Part shown: piece after piece, positions 1 to 10,103 of the stretch
How positions within the stretch are numbered: position 1 is the first letter of the stretch
Layout of the letters: the number at the start of each line of letters is the position of its first letter
Assembly: GCA_963691815.1 (NCBI GenBank)
Contig: OY829653.1
Span: forward strand, 28,597,653-28,661,652
Reading direction: 5' to 3'
DNA from: Echiichthys vipera
Taxonomy: Eukaryota > Chordata > Actinopteri > Perciformes > Trachinidae
Length of the DNA: 64,000 bases
Position numbers and translations under genes: made by a program
The notes under the pieces: generated by a model
Databases searched by the model: none
The model's input: the letters and a program-made list of their open reading frames with translations, nothing else
What the model was told of the DNA's origin: nothing

Positions 1-216
1 TTCAAAACACCAGCCAATTGTACCATTTAGTTGTGACAGTGAGTCAACATGCACAATACCAGGACCATGCAACTGCAAGAGTCACATGTCATGGTTTGTT
101 ACCAATGTCATCTGATGTCTTCTACTTGAATGATGACCCGTCATAGAAAGCCGACTCTTTAAACCTGGAGGCAATTCCGAAACGTGAAAAGCCCCTTTTT
201 TTTTTAACTGAAATGT

Positions 217-288
217 GGCTCGTTGGTCTAGGCGTATGATTCTCGCTTCGGGTGCGAGAGGTCCCGGGTTCAATTCCCGGACGAGCCC
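217..288 (+). tRNA. trnap-cgg: tRNA-Pro (anticodon CGG)
   Basis: A 72-nt tRNA. The acceptor stem GGCTCGT pairs with ACGAGCC, discriminator C. The anticodon stem CTCGC/GCGAG closes a loop TTCGGGT, giving anticodon CGG (reads CCG). The T stem CCGGG/CCCGG is perfect. A box TGGTCTAGGCG and B box GGTTCAATTCC are intact. No run of four T's follows for about 270 nt. Confidence 0.9.
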
Positions 289-773
289 CCAATGCAAGAC
301 CTTAACACACTCCATCATGTGTTTGGCATGTACAAATCACTACATGATTAAGTGATAGTGATCGGGAACATCCAACTCCTTAGTCGGGCATGCAGTATGG
401 GCAGAAGTCTACTTGAACCATGTCTGTGTATTGATTTAAGAAGCGTCCTGACAGTGATCCAGAATTCACAATATCAGTTCCCTTTAAGGGAGGCAGTTTG
501 TGGCAAATAACCTACTATGCATTAACAACTGACCTTTCCCAAGTATGACAGTTCAACATTTTTCCATTAAATCCTTCTTGCAACAAGGAGAGAGCATGAC
601 ATAGTTTTAACCAATGTTATCTGACGTTTTCTACGAGAAACCTGATCCGGCTTTGAAAGAAGAGTTTTTTAATCTATATGATGTGTGTGTGTGATCGTGT
701 ATGAAAGCCGACTCTTTAAACCTGGAGGCAATTCCGAAACGTGAAAAGCCCCTTTTTTTTTTAACTGAAACGT

Positions 774-845
774 GGCTCTTTGGTCTAGGCGTATGATTCT
801 CGCTTCGGGTGCGAGAGGTCCCGGGTTCAATTCCTGGACGAGCCC
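774..845 (+). tRNA. trnap-cgg: tRNA-Pro (anticodon CGG), slightly damaged
   Basis: A 72-nt body with anticodon loop TTCGGGT. The acceptor 5' strand reads GGCTCTT, so base 6 no longer pairs with C67, and the T stem has one G-U pair. It lies 557 bp after the previous copy. It may be under relaxed constraint; the internal promoter boxes are intact. Confidence 0.75.
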
Positions 846-1227
846 CCAATGCAAGACTTTAACACACTCTATCATGTGTTTGGCATGTACAAATCACTAC
901 ATAATTAAGTGATGGTGATCAGGTGCATCCAATTACTTAGTCAGGCTTGTAGTATGGGCAGAAGTCTACTTGAACCATGTCTGTGTATTGATTTAAGAGG
1001 CGTCCTGACAGTGATCCAGAATTCACAATATCAGTTCCCTTTAAGGGAGGTAGTTTGTGGCAAATAACCTACTAAGCATTAACAACTGACCTTTCCCAAG
1101 TATGACAGTTCAACATCTTTCCATTAAATCCTTCTTGCAACAAGGAGAGAGCATGACATGGCTTTTACCAATGTCTTCTGATGTCTTCTACAAGAAACAT
1201 GACCCGGCATCTTTTTTGATTTTAAGG

Positions 1228-1290
1228 TGCTCGTTGGACTAGGGGTATGAGTCCTGCTTAGGGTGAGAGGGGTCCCTGGTTTGGATAGTG
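1228..1290 (+). pseudogene. Degenerate tRNA-Pro copy (beta type)
   Basis: tRNA-Pro-like 5' half (CTCGTTGGACTAGGGGTATG) with a broken anticodon stem and no T arm or acceptor 3' strand. The body runs into a tail beginning GGATAGTGTAAATCAG, which marks a second unit type that recurs through the array. Confidence 0.8.
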
Positions 1291-1531
1291 TAAATCAGTG
1301 CATTCCTAAGAAGCATTCAAAACACCAGCCAATTGTACCATTTAGTTGTGACAGTGAGTCAACATGCACAATACCAGGACCATGCAACTGCAAGAGTCAC
1401 ATGTCATGGTTTGTTACCAATGTCATCTGATGTCTTCTACTTGAATGATGACCCGTCATAGAAAGCCGACTCTTTAAACGTGGAGGCAATTCCGAAACGT
1501 GAAAAGCCCCTTTTTTTTTTAACTGAAACGT

Positions 1532-1603
1532 GGCTCGTTGGTCTAGGCGTATGATTCTCGCTTTGGGTGCGAGAGGTCCTGGGTTCAATTCCCAGACGAG
1601 CCC
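1532..1603 (+). tRNA. trnap-ugg: tRNA-Pro (anticodon TGG)
   Basis: A 72-nt tRNA with loop TTTGGGT, anticodon TGG (reads CCA, with wobble). The T stem is CTGGG/CCCAG, a two-sided change from the array's CCGGG/CCCGG, so pairing is kept. Acceptor stem and both promoter boxes are intact. Confidence 0.9.
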
Positions 1604-1907
1604 CCAATGCAAGACTTTAACACACTCTATCATGTGTTTGGCATGTACAAATCATGACATGATAAAGTGATGGTGATCAGGAACATCCAACTACTTAGTC
1701 AGGCTTGTAGTATGGGCAGAAGTCTACTTGAACCATGTCTGTGTATTGATTTAAGAGGCGTCCTGACAGTGATCCAGAATTCACAATATCAGTTCCCTTC
1801 ATGGGAGCCAGTTTGGGGGAAATCACCTTCTATGCATCATGGAAAGCTGACTCTTTAAGTCTGGCAGCAATTCCAGCAGGTCAAAAGCCTCTTTGTTGAT
1901 TTTACGT

Positions 1908-1969
1908 GGCTCCTTGGTCTAGGGGTATGATACTCGCTTAGGTCCCAGTTTTAAATCCCGGACGAGCCC
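1908..1969 (+). pseudogene. tRNA-Pro copy with anticodon-arm deletion
   Basis: A 62-nt copy: the acceptor ends and T-arm region are present, but about 10 nt covering the anticodon loop 3' side and stem 3' strand are missing (CTCGCTTA runs straight into GGTCCC). The T stem is also broken. The same deletion is found at 3595, 5838, 7703 and 9337. Confidence 0.85.
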
Positions 1970-2357
1970 CAATGCAAGACTTTAACACACTCCATCAAGT
2001 GTTTTGCATGTACAAAACACTACATGTTTAAGTCATTGTAATCGGAGATCAGGAGCTTCCAACTCCTTAGTCAGGCTTGTAGTATGGGCAGAAGTGTAAC
2101 TGAAACATGTCTGTGTATGGATTTAGGAGGAGTCCTGACAGTGATCCAGAATTCACAATATCAGTTCCCTTTAAGGGAGGTAGTTTGTGGCAAATAACCT
2201 ACTAAGCATTAACAACTGACCTTTCCCAAGTATGACAGTTCAACATCTTTCCATTAAATCCTTCTTGCAACAAGGAGAGAGCATGACATGGCTTTTACCA
2301 ATGTCATCTGATGTCTTCTACAAGAAACATGACCCGGCATCTTTTTTGATTTTAAGG

Positions 2358-2420
2358 TGCTCGTTGGACTAGGGGTATGAGTCCTGCTTAGGGTGAGAGG
2401 GGTCCCTGGTTTGGATAGTG
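2358..2420 (+). pseudogene. Degenerate tRNA-Pro copy (beta type)
   Basis: Same truncated form as at 1228, essentially identical to it in body and flanks. It shows that dead copies are amplified together with live ones. Confidence 0.8.
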
Positions 2421-2658
2421 TAAATCAGTGCATTCCTAAGAAGCATTCAAAACACCAGCCAATTGTACCATTTAGTTGTGACAGTGAGTCAACATGCACA
2501 ATACCAGGACCATGCAACTGCAAGAGTCACATGTCATGGTTTGTTACCAATGTCATCTGATGTCTTCTACTTGAATGATGACCCGTCATAGAAAGCCGAC
2601 TCTTTAAACGTGGAGGCAATTCGGAGTCGTGAAAAGCCCCTTTTTTTAACTGAAACAT

Positions 2659-2730
2659 GGCTCGTTGGTCTAGGCGTATGATTCTCGCTTTGGGTGCGAG
2701 AGGTCCCGGGTTCAAATCCCGGACGAGCCC
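2659..2730 (+). tRNA. trnap-ugg: tRNA-Pro (anticodon TGG)
   Basis: A 72-nt tRNA with intact acceptor, anticodon (loop TTTGGGT) and T stems; the T loop is TTCAAAT as in canonical vertebrate tRNA-Pro. It is preceded by a run of seven T's and the leader AACTGAAACAT. No TTTT terminator lies near its 3' end. Confidence 0.9.
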
Positions 2731-3218
2731 CCAATGCAAGACCTTAACACGCTCCATCATGTGTTTGGCATGTACAAATCACTACATGATTAAGTGATGG
2801 TGATCGGGAACATCCAACTCCTTAGTCGGGCATGCAGTATGGGCAGAAGTCTACTTGAACCATGTCTGTGTATTGATTTAAGAAGCGTCCTGACAGTGAT
2901 CCAGAATTCACAATATCAGTTCCCTTTAAGGGAGGCAGTTTGTGGCAAATAACCTACTATGCATTAACAACTGACCTTTCCCAAGTATGACAGTTCAACA
3001 TTTTTCCATTAAATCCTTCTTGCAACAAGGAGAGAGCATGACATAGTTTTAACCAATGTTATCTGACGTTTTCTACGAGAAACCTGATCCGGCTTTGAAA
3101 GAAGACTTTTTTAAAATGTATGATGTGTGTGTGTGTGTGTGATCGTGTATGAAAGCCGACTCTTTAAACCTGGCAGCAATTCCGAAACGTGAAAAGCCCC
3201 TTTTTTTAACTGAAACGT

Positions 3219-3290
3219 GGCTCGTTGGTCTAGGCGTATGATTCTCGCTTAGGGTGCGAGGGGTCCTGCGTTCAAATCCCGGACGAGCCC
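3219..3290 (+). tRNA. trnap-agg: tRNA-Pro (anticodon AGG), weakened T arm
   Basis: A 72-nt body with anticodon loop TTAGGGT (AGG, reads CCT). The T stem 5' strand is CTGCG, leaving one C-C mismatch and one wobble pair against CCCGG. The B box begins CGTTC instead of GGTTC. Both changes would weaken transcription or folding, so it may be a recent pseudogene. Confidence 0.7.
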
Positions 3291-3594
3291 CCAATGCAAG
3301 ACTTTAACACACTCTATCATGTGTTTGGCATGTACAAATCATGACATGATAAAGTGATGGTGATCAGGAACATCCAACTACTTAGTCAGGCTTGTAGTAT
3401 GGGCAGAAGTCTACTTGAACCATGTCTGTGTATTGATTTAAGAGGCGTCCTGACAGTGATCCAGAATTCACAATATCAGTTCCCTTCATGGGAGCCAGTT
3501 TGGGGGAAATCACCTTCTATGCATCATGGAAAGCTGACTCTTTAAGTCTGGCAACAATTCCAGCAGGTCAAAAGCCTCTTTGTTGAATTTACGT

Positions 3595-3656
3595 GGCTCC
3601 TTGGTCTAGGGGTATGATACTTGCTTAGGTCCCAGTTTTAAATCCCGGACGAGCCC
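3595..3656 (+). pseudogene. tRNA-Pro copy with anticodon-arm deletion
   Basis: A 62-nt copy carrying the same 10-nt deletion as at 1908, with one further difference (TTGCTTA for TCGCTTA). Confidence 0.85.
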
Positions 3657-4044
3657 CAATGCAAGACTTTAACACACTCCATCAAGTGTTTTGCATGTAC
3701 AAAACACTACATGTTTAAGTCATTGTAATCGGAGATCAGGAGCTTCCAACTCCTTAGTCAGGCTTGTAGTATGGGCAGAAGTGTAACTGAAACATGTCTG
3801 TGTATGGATTTAGGAGGAGTCCTGACAGTGATCCAGAATTCACAATATCAGTTCCCTTTAAGGGAGGTAGTTTGTGGCAAATAACCTACTAAGCATTAAC
3901 AACTGACCTTTCCCAAGTATGACAGTTCAACATCTTTCCATTAAATCCTTCTTGCAACAAGGAGAGAGCATGACATGGCTTTTACCAATGTCATCTGATG
4001 TCTTCTACAAGAAACATGACCCGGCATCTTTTTTGATTTTAAGG

Positions 4045-4107
4045 TGCTCGTTGGACTAGGGGTATGAGTCCTGCTTAGGGTGAGAGGGGTCCCTGGTTTG
4101 GATAGTG
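4045..4107 (+). pseudogene. Degenerate tRNA-Pro copy (beta type)
   Basis: Repeat of the beta-type truncated copy, 1,687 bp after the one at 2358, with matching flanks. Confidence 0.8.
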
Positions 4108-4345
4108 TAAATCAGTGCATTCCTAAGAAGCATTCAAAACACCAGCCAATTGTACCATTTAGTTGTGACAGTGAGTCAACATGCACAATACCAGGACCAT
4201 GCAACTGCAAGAGTCACATGTCATGGTTTGTTACCAATGTCATCTGATGTCTTCTACTTGAATGATGACCCGTCATAGAAAGCCGACTCTTTAAACGTGG
4301 AGGCAATTCGGAGTAATGAAAAGCCCCTTTTTTTAACTGAAACAT

Positions 4346-4417
4346 GGCTCGTTGGTCTAGGCGTATGATTCTCGCTTTGGGTGCGAGAGGTCCCGGGTTC
4401 AAATCCCGGACGAGCCC
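4346..4417 (+). tRNA. trnap-ugg: tRNA-Pro (anticodon TGG)
   Basis: Identical in body to the copy at 2659, exactly 1,687 bp downstream of it. All stems are intact. Confidence 0.9.
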
Positions 4418-4901
4418 CCAATGCAAGACCTTAACACGCTCCATCATGTGTTTGGCATGTACAAATCACTACATGATTAAGTGATGGTGATCGGGAACAT
4501 CCAACTCCTTAGTCGGGCATGCAGTATGGGCAGAAGTCTACTTGAACCATGTCTGTGTATTGATTTAAGAAGCGTCCTGACAGTGATCCAGAATTCACAA
4601 TATCAGTTCCCTTTAAGGGAGGCAGTTTGTGGCAAATAACCTACTATGCATTAACAACTGACCTTTCCCAAGTATGACAGTTCAACATTTTTCCATTAAA
4701 TCCTTCTTGCAACAAGGAGAGAGCATGACATAGTTTTAACCAATGTTATCTGACGTTTTCTACGAGAAACCTGATCCGGCTTTGAAAGAAGAGTTTTTTA
4801 ATCTATATGATGTGTGTGTGTGATCGTGTATGAAAGCCGACTCTTTAAACCTGGAGGCAATTCCGAAACGTGAAAAGCCCCTTTTTTTTTAACTGAAACG
4901 T

Positions 4902-4973
4902 GGCTCGTTGGTCTAGGCGTATGATTCTCGCTTTGGGTGCGAGAGGTCCCGGGTTCAATTCCCGGACGAGCCC
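4902..4973 (+). tRNA. trnap-ugg: tRNA-Pro (anticodon TGG)
   Basis: A 72-nt tRNA with all stems intact, anticodon TGG and T loop TTCAATT. Its flanks match those of the CGG copies at 774 and 7142, so the same unit type occurs with two different anticodons. Confidence 0.9.
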
Positions 4974-5461
4974 CCAATACAAGACTTTAACACACTCTAT
5001 CATGTGTTTGGCATGTACAAATCACTACATAATTAAGTGATGGTGATCAGGTGCATCCAATTACTTAGTCAGGCTTGTAGTATGGGCAGAAGTCTACTTG
5101 AACCATGTCTGTGTATTGATTTAAGAGGCGTCCTGACAGTGATCCAGAATTCACAATATCAGTTCCCTTTAAGGGAGGTAGTTTGTGGCAAATAACCTAC
5201 TAAGCATTAACAACTGACCTTTCCCAAGTATGACAGTTCAACATCTTTCCATTAAATCCTTCTTGCAACAAGGAGAGAGCATGACATAGCTTTAACCAAT
5301 GTTATCTGACGTTTTCTACGAGAAACCTGATCCGGCTTTGAAAGAAGACTTTTTTAAAATGTATGATGTGTGTGTGTGTGTGTGATCGTGTATGAAAGCC
5401 GACTCTTTAAACCTGGCAGCAATTCCGAAACGTGAAAAGCCCCTTTTTTTAACTGAAACGT

Positions 5462-5533
5462 GGCTCGTTGGTCTAGGCGTATGATTCTCGCTTAGGTTGC
5501 GAGGGGTCCTGCGTTCAAATCCCGGACGAGCCC
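5462..5533 (+). tRNA. trnap-agg: tRNA-Pro (anticodon AGG), weakened
   Basis: Like the copy at 3219, with the same T-stem mismatch and altered B box, plus a G-to-T change 3' of the anticodon (loop TTAGGTT). Probably on the way to becoming a pseudogene. Confidence 0.65.
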
Positions 5534-5837
5534 CCAATGCAAGACTTTAACACACTCTATCATGTGTTTGGCATGTACAAATCATGACATGATAAAGTGA
5601 TGGTGATCAGGAACATCCAACTACTTAGTCAAGCTTGTAGTATGGGCAGAAGTCTACTTGAACCATGTCTGTGTATTGATTTAAGAGGCGTCCTGACAGT
5701 GATCCAGAATTCACAATATCAGTTCCCTTCATGGGAGCCAGTTTGGGGGAAATCACCTTCTATGCATCATGGAAAGCTGACTCTTTAAGTCTGGCAGCAA
5801 TTCCAGCAGGTCAAAAGCCTCTTTGTTGATTTTACGT

Positions 5838-5899
5838 GGCTCCTTGGTCTAGGGGTATGATACTCGCTTAGGTCCCAGTTTTAAATCCCGGACGAGCCC
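5838..5899 (+). pseudogene. tRNA-Pro copy with anticodon-arm deletion
   Basis: A 62-nt copy, same deletion as at 1908. Confidence 0.85.
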
Positions 5900-6284
5900 C
5901 AATGCAAGACTTTAACACACTCCATCAAGTGTTTTGCATGTACAAAACACTACATGTTTAAGTCATTGTAATCGGAGATCAGGAGCTTCCAACTCCTTAG
6001 TCAGGCTTGTAGTATGGGCAGAAGTGTAACTGAAACATGTCTGTGTATGGATTTAGGAGGAGTCCTGACAGTGAGCCAGCATGCACAATATCTTCATTAT
6101 CATGACCCTGCAAGTGAAGCCGTTGAGGGGAAATCAGCTACAATGCAATAACAACTGACCTTTCCCAAGTATGAGAGGCATTAAATCCTTCTTGCAACAA
6201 GGAGAGCACATGACATGGCTTACACCAATGTCATCTGATGTCTTCTACAAGAAACATGACCCGGCATCTTTTTTGATTTTAAGG

Positions 6285-6347
6285 TGCTCGTTGGACTAGG
6301 GGTATGAGTCCTGCTTAGGGTGAGAGGGGTCCCTGGTTTGGATAGTG
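6285..6347 (+). pseudogene. Degenerate tRNA-Pro copy (beta type)
   Basis: Beta-type truncated copy. The upstream flank here differs from the earlier copies (AGCCAGCATGCACAATATC follows the shared stretch), so it is a variant unit that recurs before 8150. Confidence 0.8.
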
Positions 6348-6585
6348 TAAATCAGTGCATTCCTAAGAAGCATTCAAAACACCAGCCAATTGTACCATTT
6401 AGTTGTGACAGTGAGTCAACATGCACAATACCAGGACCATGCACCTGCAAGAGTCACATGTCATGGTTTGTTACCAATGTCATCTGATGTCTTCTACTTG
6501 AATGATGACCCGTCATAGAAAGCCGACTCTTTAAACCTGGAGGCAATTCCGAAACGTGAAAAGCCCCTTTTTTTAACTGAAAAGT

Positions 6586-6656
6586 GGCTCGTTGGTCTAG
6601 GCTATGATTCTCGCTTTGGGTGCGAGAGGTCCCGGGTTCAAATCCCGGACGAGCCC
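6586..6656 (+). tRNA. trnap-ugg: tRNA-Pro (anticodon TGG), 1-nt D-loop deletion
   Basis: A 71-nt body. One base of the D loop is missing (AGGCTATG for AGGCGTATG), which also shortens the A box by one base. The acceptor, anticodon and T stems are intact. Confidence 0.75.
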
Positions 6657-7141
6657 CCAATGCAAGACCTTAACACACTCCATCATGTGTTTGGCATGTA
6701 CAAATCACTACATGATTAAGTGATGGTGATCGGGAACATCCAACTCCTTAGTCGGGCATGCAGTATGGCCAGAAGTCTACTTGAACCATGTCTGTGTATT
6801 GATTTAAGAAGCGTCCTGACAGTGATCCAGAATTCACAATATCAGTTCCCTTTAAGGGAGGCAGTTTGTGGCAAATAACCTACTATGCATTAACAACTGA
6901 CCTTTCCCAAGTATGACAGTTCAACATTTTTCCATTAAATCCTTCTTGCAACAAGGAGAGAGCATGACATAGTTTTAACCAATGTTATCTGACGTTTTCT
7001 ACGAGAAACCTGATCCGGCTTTGAAAGAAGAGTTTTTTAATCTATATGATGTGTGTGTGTGATCGTGTATGAAAGCCGACTCTTTAAACCTGGAGGCAAT
7101 TCCGAAACGTGAAAAGCCCCTTTTTTTTTTAACTGAAACGT

Positions 7142-7213
7142 GGCTCGTTGGTCTAGGCGTATGATTCTCGCTTCGGGTGCGAGAGGTCCCGGGTTCAATT
7201 CCCGGACGAGCCC
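7142..7213 (+). tRNA. trnap-cgg: tRNA-Pro (anticodon CGG)
   Basis: Identical in body to the copy at 217. All stems and promoter boxes are intact. Confidence 0.9.
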
Positions 7214-7702
7214 CCAATACAAGACTTTAACACACTCTATCATGTGTTTGGCATGTACAAATCACTACATAATTAAGTGATGGTGATCAGGTGCATCCAA
7301 TTACTTAGTCAGGCTTGTAGTATGGGCAGAAGTCTACTTGAACCATGTCTGTGTATTGATTTAAGAGGCGTCCTGACAGTGATCCAGAATTCACAATATC
7401 AGTTCCCTTTAAGGGAGGTAGTTTGTGGCAAATAACCTACTAAGCATTAACAACTGACCTTTCCCAAGTATGACAGTTCAACATCTTTCCATTAAATCCT
7501 TCTTGCAACAAGGAGAGAGCATGACATAGCTTTAACCAATGTTATCTGACGTTTTCTACGAGAAACCTGATCCGGCTTTGAAAGAAGACTTTTTTAAAAT
7601 GTATGATGTGTGTGTGTGTGTGTGATCGTGTATGAAAGCCGACTCTTTAAACCTGGCAGCAATTCCGAAAACGTGAAAAGCCCCTTTTTTTAACTGAAAC
7701 GT

Positions 7703-7764
7703 GGCTCGTTGGTCTAGGCGTATGATTCTCGCTTAGGTCCCAGTTTTAAATCCCGGACGAGCCC
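7703..7764 (+). pseudogene. Chimeric tRNA-Pro copy (live 5' half, deleted 3' half)
   Basis: A 62-nt copy. The 5' flank and the first half match the live units (GGCTCGTTGGTCTAGGCG). From the anticodon loop on, it matches the deleted pseudogene type (CTTAGGTCCCAGTTTTAAAT). The switch marks a recombination or gene-conversion joint inside a tRNA body and removed one whole unit from this repeat. Confidence 0.85.
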
Positions 7765-8149
7765 CAATGCAAGACTTTAACACACTCCATCAAGTGTTTT
7801 GCATGTACAAAACACTACATGTTTAAGTCATTGTAATCGGAGATCAGGAGCTTCCAACTCCTTAGTCAGGCTTGTAGTATGGGCAGAAGTGTAACTGAAA
7901 CATGTCTGTGTATGGATTTAGGAGGAGTCCTGACAGTGAGCCAGCATGCACAATATCTTCATTATCATGACCCTGCAAGTGAAGCCGTTGAGGGGAAATC
8001 AGCTACAATGCAATAACAACTGACCTTTCCCAAGTATGAGAGGCATTAAATCCTTCTTGCAACAAGGAGAGCACATGACATGGCTTACACCAATGTCATC
8101 TGATGTCTTCTACAAGAAACATGACCCGGCATCTTTTTTGATTTTAAGG

Positions 8150-8212
8150 TGCTCGTTGGACTAGGGGTATGAGTCCTGCTTAGGGTGAGAGGGGTCCCTG
8201 GTTTGGATAGTG
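8150..8212 (+). pseudogene. Degenerate tRNA-Pro copy (beta type)
   Basis: Beta-type truncated copy with the same variant upstream flank as the one at 6285. Confidence 0.8.
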
Positions 8213-8404
8213 TAAATCAGTGCATTCCTAAGAAGCATTCAAAACACCAGCCAATTGTACCATTTAGTTGTGACAGTGAGTCAACATGCACAATACCAGG
8301 ACCATGCACCTGCAAGATTACCAATGTCATCTGATGTCTTCTACTTGAATGATGACCCGTCATAGAAAGCCGACTCTTTAAACCCCTTTTTTTAACTGAA
8401 AAGT

Positions 8405-8476
8405 GGCCCGTTGGTCTAGGCGTATGATTCTCGCTTTGGGTGCGAGAGGTCCCGGGTTCAAATCCCGGACGAGCCC
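8405..8476 (+). tRNA. trnap-ugg: tRNA-Pro (anticodon TGG), acceptor mismatch
   Basis: A 72-nt body starting GGCCCGT, so base 4 is C opposite A69 in the acceptor stem. The other stems are intact. The leader upstream has lost about 46 bp compared with sister units, which accounts for the short 255-bp spacing. Confidence 0.75.
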
Positions 8477-8960
8477 CCAATGCAAGACCTTAACACACTC
8501 CATCATGTGTTTGGCATGTACAAATCACTACATGATTAAGTGATGGTGATCGGGAACATCCAACTCCTTAGTCGGGCATGCAGTATGGCCAGAAGTCTAC
8601 TTGAACCATGTCTGTGTATTGATTTAAGAAGCGTCCTGACAGTGATCCAGAATTCACAATATCAGTTCCCTTTAAGGGAGGCAGTTTGTGGCAAATAACC
8701 TACTATGCATTAACAACTGACCTTTCCCAAGTATGACAGTTCAACATTTTTCCATTAAATCCTTCTTGCAACAAGGAGAGAGCATGACATAGTTTTAACC
8801 AATGTTATCTGACGTTTTCTACGAGAAACCTGATCCGGCTTTGAAAGAAGAGTTTTTTAATCTATATGATGTGTGTGTGTGATCGTGTATGAAAGCCGAC
8901 TCTTTAAACCTGGAGGCAATTCCGAAACGTGAAAAGCCCCTTTTTTTTTAACTGAAACGT

Positions 8961-9032
8961 GGCTCGTTGGTCTAGGCGTATGATTCTCGCTTAGGGTGCG
9001 AGGGGTCCCGGGTTCAAATCCCGGACGAGCCC
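8961..9032 (+). tRNA. trnap-agg: tRNA-Pro (anticodon AGG)
   Basis: A 72-nt tRNA with loop TTAGGGT and intact acceptor, anticodon and T stems. It is the closest match in the window to canonical vertebrate tRNA-Pro-AGG and the only AGG copy with an undamaged T arm. Confidence 0.92.
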
Positions 9033-9336
9033 CCAATGCAAGACTTTAACACACTCTATCATGTGTTTGGCATGTACAAATCATGACATGATAAAGTGAT
9101 GGTGATCAGGAACATCCAACTACTTAGTCAGGCTTGTAGTATGGGCAGAAGTCTACTTGAACCATGTCTGTGTATTGATTTAAGAGGTGTCCTGACAGTG
9201 ATCCAGAATTCACAATATCAGTTCCATTCATGGGAGCCAGTTTGGGGGAAATCACCTTCTATGCATCATGGAAAGCTGACTCTTTAAGTCTGGCAGCAAT
9301 TCCAGCAGGTCAAAAGCCTCTTTTATGATTTTACGT

Positions 9337-9398
9337 GGCTCCTTGGTCTAGGGGTATGATACTCGCTTAGGTCCCAGTTTTAAATCCCGGACGAGCCC
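9337..9398 (+). pseudogene. tRNA-Pro copy with anticodon-arm deletion
   Basis: A 62-nt copy, same deletion as at 1908. Confidence 0.85.
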
Positions 9399-9899
9399 CA
9401 ATGCAAGACTTTAACACACTCCATCAAGTGTTTTGCATGTACAAAACACTACATGTTTAAGTCATTGTAATCGGAGATCAGGAGCTTCCAACTCCTTAGT
9501 CAGGCTTGTAGTATGGGCAGAAGTGTAACTGAAACATGTCTGTGTATGGATTTAGGAGGAGTCCTGACAGTGATCCAAAATTCACAATATCAGTTCCCTT
9601 TAAGGGAGGGAGGCAGTTTGTGGCAAATAACCTACTATGCATTAACAACTGACCTTTCCCAAGTATGACAGTTCATGTCATGGAACATTTTTCCATTAAA
9701 TCCTTCTTGCAACAAGGAGAGAGCATGTCATAGCTTTAACCAATGTTATCTGACGTTTTCTACGAGAAACCTGATCCGGCTTTGAAAGCAGACTTTTTAA
9801 ATCTGTAAGATGTGTGTGTGTGTGATCATGTATGAAAGCCATCTCTTTAAACCTGGCAGCAATTCCGAAACACGAAAAGCATCATTTTTAATTTTAAGT

Positions 9900-9960
9900 G
9901 GCTCGTTGGTCTAGGGGTATGAGTCCCACTTAGGGTGGGAGGGGTTCTCGGATTGTAAAG
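9900..9960 (+). pseudogene. Degenerate tRNA-Pro copy
   Basis: The 5' half is clear (GGCTCGTTGGTCTAGGGGTA). The anticodon region reads CCACTTAGGGTGGGA and the T arm and 3' acceptor strand are lost. Confidence 0.75.
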
Positions 9961-10103
9961 TGTAAAACAGTGCATTCCTAAGAAGCCCTAAAAACATCAG
10001 CCAATTGTACTAGTTAATTGTGTTTGACTTGTCATGGAAAGCCAAATTTTTAAACCTGGCAGCAATTCTAGCATGTGAAAAGCACCCTTTTTTTGAAATT
10101 TAG

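Noticed and set aside
82..9287. Repeated 60-90 residue open frames on both strands of the array
   Set aside because: They run through tRNA bodies and satellite spacers, and recur only because the DNA units recur. No domain or codon signal.
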